Assembly: GCA_020634625.1 (NCBI GenBank)
Contig: JACKBJ010000001.1
Span: 248,001 to 312,000, forward strand
Length of the DNA stretch: 64,000 bases
Direction: 5' to 3'
From: Caldilineae bacterium
Lineage (GTDB): Bacteria > Chloroflexota > Anaerolineae > Epilineales > Epilineaceae
The first letter of the stretch is position 1, and each line of letters begins with the position of its first letter. This document shows positions 60,753 through 64,000 of the stretch, one piece after another. Made by a program: the position numbers and the translations under genes. The notes below the pieces were generated by a model. It had not been told where the DNA came from, ran no database searches, and saw nothing but the letters and a program-made list of their open reading frames with translations.

Positions 60753-61661
60753 CTAGCGCAAGCCTTCGAAGCCGAGCCCCTCGAAGAACCCCTTCCGACG
60801 CAGGCCGGCCCCGGGCGTCGGCCAGGCCTGCGCGAAGCGCTCGTGCCGCTGCAACCAGCGTCGTGCGGGATCCGGGAGGCGCCGCAGCGCGCCCCCGCCG
60901 CCCTGGCTGACGTGACAGGCGCTGGCCGCCTCCTTCACCGCCAGGACATGCCGCACGTCCAGGCGCACCTGCAGGTCGGCCTCGTCGATGCCCAGGCGGG
61001 TCAGGTCGATGTCGCGATTGGTCCCGAAGCGGCTCGGGTCACGCCCCATGAGCCGCATCATGCGTGTCATTCGCTTGACCGTCGCGCGCGGGATGGCGGT
61101 GTAGAAGCCGCGCTCCGGTACATGGGTCGGGGCCCGCTCAGCGGGCGCCGAAAGCAAGCGGAGGGCGCGGAGCGTCGCTTCGTTGCAGCGGATGTGATCG
61201 GGATGGAAGTAGCCGCCGGTGGGATCGTGGGTCAGGACGACCTGGGGCCGAAGTGCGAGAATCCGCTCGGCGATCCGCTCGGCCACGTCATCCAGGGCCG
61301 CCCGCTGCAGGCAGTCGGGATGCGCGTTGGCCGGGCTGCCGGCCATGCCGCTGTCCCGATACCCCGCCAGGTGCAGGCTGATGCCCAGGATCTCGCAGGC
61401 TGCCTCCAGCTCGCGCTGCCGAAGCCGGGCCAGCCGGACGCCCGGGTCGGCGCCCGGTATGCCTTCCAGCAGGATCGGATCGACCGCGCCGGCCGCACCG
61501 TCGGTCATGGTCAACAGGTGCACGTCGACGCCGCGACGGGAATAGTGCGCCAGGGTGCCGCCCGGACCGAAGGACTCGTCGTCCGGGTGCGCCAGGATCG
61601 CCAGCAGGCAAGGGCCTTCGCCCGTCCGTCCACCATCGCGCCGTGAAGCAGGACTATTCAT
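60753..61661 (-). CDS. PIG-L family deacetylase
   Basis: I start at the ATG at 61661, five bases after GGAG, which overlaps the end of the L,D-transpeptidase gene by eight bases (302 residues). The metal-binding ILAHPDDESFGPGG has His25, Asp27-Asp28 and Glu29; FHPDHIRCNE gives the third ligand. The family removes acetyl groups from N-acetylglucosamine-type sugars, as in GlcNAc-PI, mycothiol or bacillithiol building. In this position, coupled to a wall enzyme, a wall or lipid sugar is also possible. The C-terminus is about 60 residues longer than the minimal fold. Confidence 0.85.
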   Translation of the reverse strand: MNSPASRRDGGRTGEGPCLLAILAHPDDESFGPGGTLAHYSRRGVDVHLLTMTDGAAGAVDPILLEGIPGADPGVRLARLRQRELEAACEILGISLHLAGYRDSGMAGSPANAHPDCLQRAALDDVAERIAERILALRPQVVLTHDPTGGYFHPDHIRCNEATLRALRLLSAPAERAPTHVPERGFYTAIPRATVKRMTRMMRLMGRDPSRFGTNRDIDLTRLGIDEADLQVRLDVRHVLAVKEAASACHVSQGGGGALRRLPDPARRWLQRHERFAQAWPTPGAGLRRKGFFEGLGFEGLR

Positions 61662-63195
61662 GGATCTCCACCACCACTCCGGGTTCGGCCCAGGCGAAGA
61701 GCTCGGCCGCTTCGGGGTCGTCCAAGAGCACGCAACCGTAGGTCGCCCGCGACCCGACCATCCCGGCCCAGATCGGACCGAGCTCGTCATGCACCGGCAG
61801 CCCGTGAAAGCCGTTGGTGACCGAAGCCCCCGGCGCCGGCTGGTAGATGCCGATGAAATAGGGCATGGTCAGCGACCAGGCGCTCGCATAGGCTTCCGGC
61901 TCCAGGCTCAGGACCTGGTAGGTCCCCGGCGCGGTCGGGCTCTCGTCGATGCCGGTGCTGGTGGGCCAGTCCCAGCGCAGCACGCCGGCTTCGTAGACCC
62001 GGACGCGCTGGGCGGCGAGGTCGACCTCGATCCGCTTGCCGGGGACGATCGGCTGGGTCAGGAAGCTGTCGGCCGCCGGGATCTCGAGCGTCTGGCCGGC
62101 GCGCAGGGTATCGCCGAGGCCGGGATTGGCGGCCTGGATCCAAGGATACGGGATCCCGTAGCGCCGTCCGATCGAGGCCAGGGTCTCACCGCCCTCGACG
62201 CGATGCTGTCGCGGGCGATGGTAGACCCGCAGCGTCACCTCGCTCGCGCCTTGGTTCAGCGCCGATGCGACCGCATCGCCGAGATCCTCGACCCGCGCGA
62301 AGCGATCGCCCGGCAGCGCATCGAGGTCGCCCCAGGGGCCGTCCGCGCGCTGCTCGACCCGTCCGGGACTGGCGATCCATCGGGGCTGCCCGCTGGCGGC
62401 CGGTTCGAGTCGCACCGCCACCCACTCGGACCAGCGCTCCGGCGGGATGGAGCGCAGCTCGACCGCATCGTCGACCGGATCCCAGAGCCGCAGGCCCAGG
62501 CTCGACGCGAGAACGGCGTTGGCGGCGGCGGCGGCGGCCGTCGCATCCCCGATCTGCGGCGGGATCGCGCGGAGTGGAACCTCCAGTCGGCCCGACTCGG
62601 CCAGCCAGGCCAACTCGGCGTCGATGCGCTGCAGCGTCGCCGCCACGTCGATCTCGGTGCCCGGGACCGCGGCAACCGCCTCGGCTCGGCCGGCCGAGAT
62701 CCGAACGCCGGCGTCGATCGGGGCGACCCGGTGCGATGTGGCCAGCTCGGTCAGAGCCCGGTCGGCCCGCTCGCGGTCGAGCACCAGGACGGGCGCCACG
62801 TCCCGCCTCGAGAAGGGCAGCAGCGTGGACAGCCGCAGGTCTCGCCCGCGGCCGCCATGCCAGGCCGCGAGGGCGGTTGCTGGGGCGTCCAGGACCAGCC
62901 CAAGCTCCGAGGGCGCCAGCTGGATGCTGGCGCCGGGGAGGACGAGCTCGATGCGACGGCCCTCCCACAGGGCCGCCAGATCCGCCGCCGCGGCCGCCGC
63001 CGGGCGCATCCCCAGGCGCTGGCCGAGCACCCGTGTGCCGGGCAGCAGGCGATCGCCGCGGAACACCAGCATCAGCGTCACGATCCACAGGGCGGCGCCA
63101 GCCAGGAGCAGGCCGACCGCCGGGCGGAGGCAGCCGGCGCGCGCATCCCGACGGACCGCGCCGGCCTGGCGGCGCGCGAGGCTTCGTTCGTGCAT
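61654..63195 (-). CDS. L,D-transpeptidase (YkuD fold) with LysM and YoaR-type domains
   Basis: The ATG at 63195 gives 513 residues. A membrane anchor (VGLLLAGAALWIVTLMLVF) is followed by peptidoglycan-binding-4 / YoaR-like repeats (about 55-330), like those of the VanW protein at 16989. A LysM domain follows (HRVEGGETLASIGRRYGIPY). The YkuD catalytic domain (about 375-513) has RIEVDLAAQRVRVYE, TAPGTYQV, HGLPVH (His464) and Cys488 in ATYGCVLL. In most members a His precedes GC and an Arg/Asn follows; here Tyr486 and Val489 stand there. It would cross-link peptidoglycan by 3-3 bonds or attach proteins outside the membrane. Confidence 0.83.
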   Translation of the reverse strand: MHERSLARRQAGAVRRDARAGCLRPAVGLLLAGAALWIVTLMLVFRGDRLLPGTRVLGQRLGMRPAAAAAADLAALWEGRRIELVLPGASIQLAPSELGLVLDAPATALAAWHGGRGRDLRLSTLLPFSRRDVAPVLVLDRERADRALTELATSHRVAPIDAGVRISAGRAEAVAAVPGTEIDVAATLQRIDAELAWLAESGRLEVPLRAIPPQIGDATAAAAAANAVLASSLGLRLWDPVDDAVELRSIPPERWSEWVAVRLEPAASGQPRWIASPGRVEQRADGPWGDLDALPGDRFARVEDLGDAVASALNQGASEVTLRVYHRPRQHRVEGGETLASIGRRYGIPYPWIQAANPGLGDTLRAGQTLEIPAADSFLTQPIVPGKRIEVDLAAQRVRVYEAGVLRWDWPTSTGIDESPTAPGTYQVLSLEPEAYASAWSLTMPYFIGIYQPAPGASVTNGFHGLPVHDELGPIWAGMVGSRATYGCVLLDDPEAAELFAWAEPGVVVEIHE

Positions 63196-63203
63196 GGACG
63201 GAG

Positions 63204-63209
63204 AGTATA
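63204..63209 (-). promoter_or_regulatory. -10 element abutting the L,D-transpeptidase start
   Basis: Read leftward, TATACT ends nine bases before the ATG at 63195. If used, the transcript would begin within two or three bases of the start codon (leaderless). No -35 is seen. Confidence 0.25.
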
Positions 63210-63244
63210 GGCCGTCCTTCAAGCGTCGGCCGGATGCCGCGGGC

Positions 63245-63598
63245 TCAGCCCGTCTCATCGCCATCGAGCGCCAGGTCAGCCAGACGGCCGCGGACGCGGC
63301 GGACGGCCGAAACCGATCCGGCCGCCAACATCGAGCCGAGAAGGCCATAGATCCAGAGCGGCAGCCGACGGCCGAACAGCGCGACGTAGGCCGAAGGCAG
63401 GATGAAGAAGCCCAGGGTCGCGCCGAGCGGAAGGAGGATCGGCTCGCGCCGCACGCGGCGCCGGACCAGCCAGGCCATCGAGGCCAGGTAGGGCGGGATC
63501 GAGGCGAAGTAGAGCAGGACGAAGATGCCGGGATCGACGCCGTGAGAGCGGCTCTTGGCGATCAAGTCCGCCAGCAGGGCTTCCAGCCGAGTGCTCAT
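63245..63598 (-). CDS. small integral membrane protein
   Basis: The 117-residue protein begins in an ATGA overlap with the stop of the gene to the right. Three hydrophobic helices are visible: IFVLLYFASIPPYLASMAWL, LLPLGATLGFFILPSAYVAL and LPLWIYGLLGSMLAAGSV, with Arg-rich loops (RRRVRREP) between the first two. No family is recognised. The ends of its partner and its own overlap indicate cotranscription; the L,D-transpeptidase gene begins 49 bases further. Confidence 0.7.
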   Translation of the reverse strand: MSTRLEALLADLIAKSRSHGVDPGIFVLLYFASIPPYLASMAWLVRRRVRREPILLPLGATLGFFILPSAYVALFGRRLPLWIYGLLGSMLAAGSVSAVRRVRGRLADLALDGDETG

Positions 63599-64000
63599 CC
63601 GCGTCGCCCGGCCAGCCCCCGCGAAGGATTGGTGTCCGACGGCTCGGACGGCCGGCCCGACCAGGCGGCCAGGATCTCGGCTGCCTGCGCACCGTCGAGG
63701 GGCTCGAGGCTGGGCTCGGCACCGACGATCCAGGCCTCCACCTCGGCCGAGGGCCGCCAGCCGTCAGGCGACCAATAGCAGGCGACCTGAGCCGCCTCGG
63801 TGGTCAACAGGCAGTACAGCCCGGCCGGCGAGGCGAGGTCGAAGCCGATGTCCGGCAGCAGCTCGGCGAAGTAATAGACCTCGAGATCCTCGGCGTTGCC
63901 GAAGTCCTCGGCCACGCGCTCGGCGCGTGGCCGTAGCGCCTGGATCGACGCGAGCAGGGCCGGCAGCCCCGACAGCTCGCGTGCCTCTTCCGCCGTGCGC
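63595..64000 (-). CDS. protein of unknown function, N-terminal part cut by window edge
   Basis: The frame is open to the right edge; 135 codons are visible including the stop. It begins (incomplete) with a helix ARELSGLPALLASIQALRP and then EVYYFAELLPDIGFDLAS, LLTTEAAQVACYWSPDGW and a Pro/Ser-rich tail. The last bases overlap the start of the small membrane-protein gene (ATGA). No signal peptide or motif is visible in this part. Function unknown. Confidence 0.6.
   Translation of the reverse strand, partial: RTAEEARELSGLPALLASIQALRPRAERVAEDFGNAEDLEVYYFAELLPDIGFDLASPAGLYCLLTTEAAQVACYWSPDGWRPSAEVEAWIVGAEPSLEPLDGAQAAEILAAWSGRPSEPSDTNPSRGLAGRRG

Noticed and set aside
1..64000. CRISPR arrays, tRNA or rRNA genes, insertion sequences, prophage genes
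   Set aside because: I looked for regularly spaced repeats, T-loop-like GTTCGA segments with a cloverleaf, and transposase or integrase motifs, and found none that hold up. A covariance-model tRNA scan would be decisive.

Overview
The window is very GC-rich (roughly 70 % by eye), densely coded DNA with most genes on either strand in short operons. No tRNA, rRNA, insertion sequence, integrase, CRISPR array or replication origin was seen. The best guess at the source is a Chloroflexota bacterium. The main reason is a large set of secreted proteins that end in, or contain, a Pro/Thr/Ser-rich linker followed by a YLP[IL]-type motif. Beta-propellers, beta-helices and von Willebrand A (VWA) domains in those proteins, and the absence of outer-membrane machinery, fit the same guess. 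The assignment is inference; no marker gene could be compared.

Layout, left to right. 1-4144: a cut-off secreted protein, a sarcosine/N-methyltryptophan-oxidase-like flavoenzyme, a membrane GT2 glycosyltransferase and rlmH. 4280-14051: the first exoprotein block (tandem beta-helix protein, interrupted-VWA protein, CSLREAI-like beta-helix protein, double-VWA protein), with a truncated globin translationally coupled to the last. 14131-20689: glutaryl-CoA dehydrogenase, hisS, a VanW-family wall protein, an HprK-like kinase and PPK2. 20771-26070: a lipoprotein class F sortase, an M28 peptidase coupled to an LVIVD-propeller exoprotein, and a DoxX protein. 26234-29580: a four-gene operon (BON-domain protein, flavodoxin, histidine kinase, LuxR-type regulator) behind one good sigma-70-like promoter. 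29789-35293: two divergent exoproteins (propeller plus two VWA domains; Kelch plus PPC). 35427-45649: a divergent HMG-CoA-lyase-like enzyme, an O-methyltransferase, trxB, an M42 peptidase, an enoyl-CoA hydratase, an NHL/PA14 exoprotein, an M20 amidohydrolase and an acyl-CoA ligase. 45717-51236: the largest exoprotein (twin propeller plus VWA), class I aldolase and a tiny HTH protein. 51259-56836: ADP-forming acyl-CoA synthetase, metG and rho, all leftward. 57164-60707: a coupled lipoprotein hydrolase and ABC exporter pair. 60753-64000: PIG-L deacetylase, an L,D-transpeptidase and two small genes, the last cut by the edge.

Two themes stand out. First, the envelope: eight proteins carry the YLP-type motif. 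In three of them it is followed by the same unit, a cysteine, an intact VWA domain and a second cysteine 183-190 residues later. A sortase, VanW protein, L,D-transpeptidase and membrane glycosyltransferase are the surface-assembly enzymes in the same stretch. I regard this Cys-bracketed VWA unit behind the YLP motif as the best candidate for an undescribed surface-display system. Second, ordinary metabolism: acyl-CoA turnover (gcdH, enoyl-CoA hydratase, acyl-CoA ligase, ADP-forming synthetase, HMG-CoA-lyase-like), polyphosphate use, glycolysis and redox (trxB, flavodoxin), interleaved with translation and transcription housekeeping (hisS, metG, rho, rlmH).

Translational coupling by ATGA stop/start overlaps is frequent (13590, 16989, 23240, 26887, 58798, 59526, 63595). 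TTG or GTG starts are supported by good ribosome-binding sites at 18818, 39400 and 28895.
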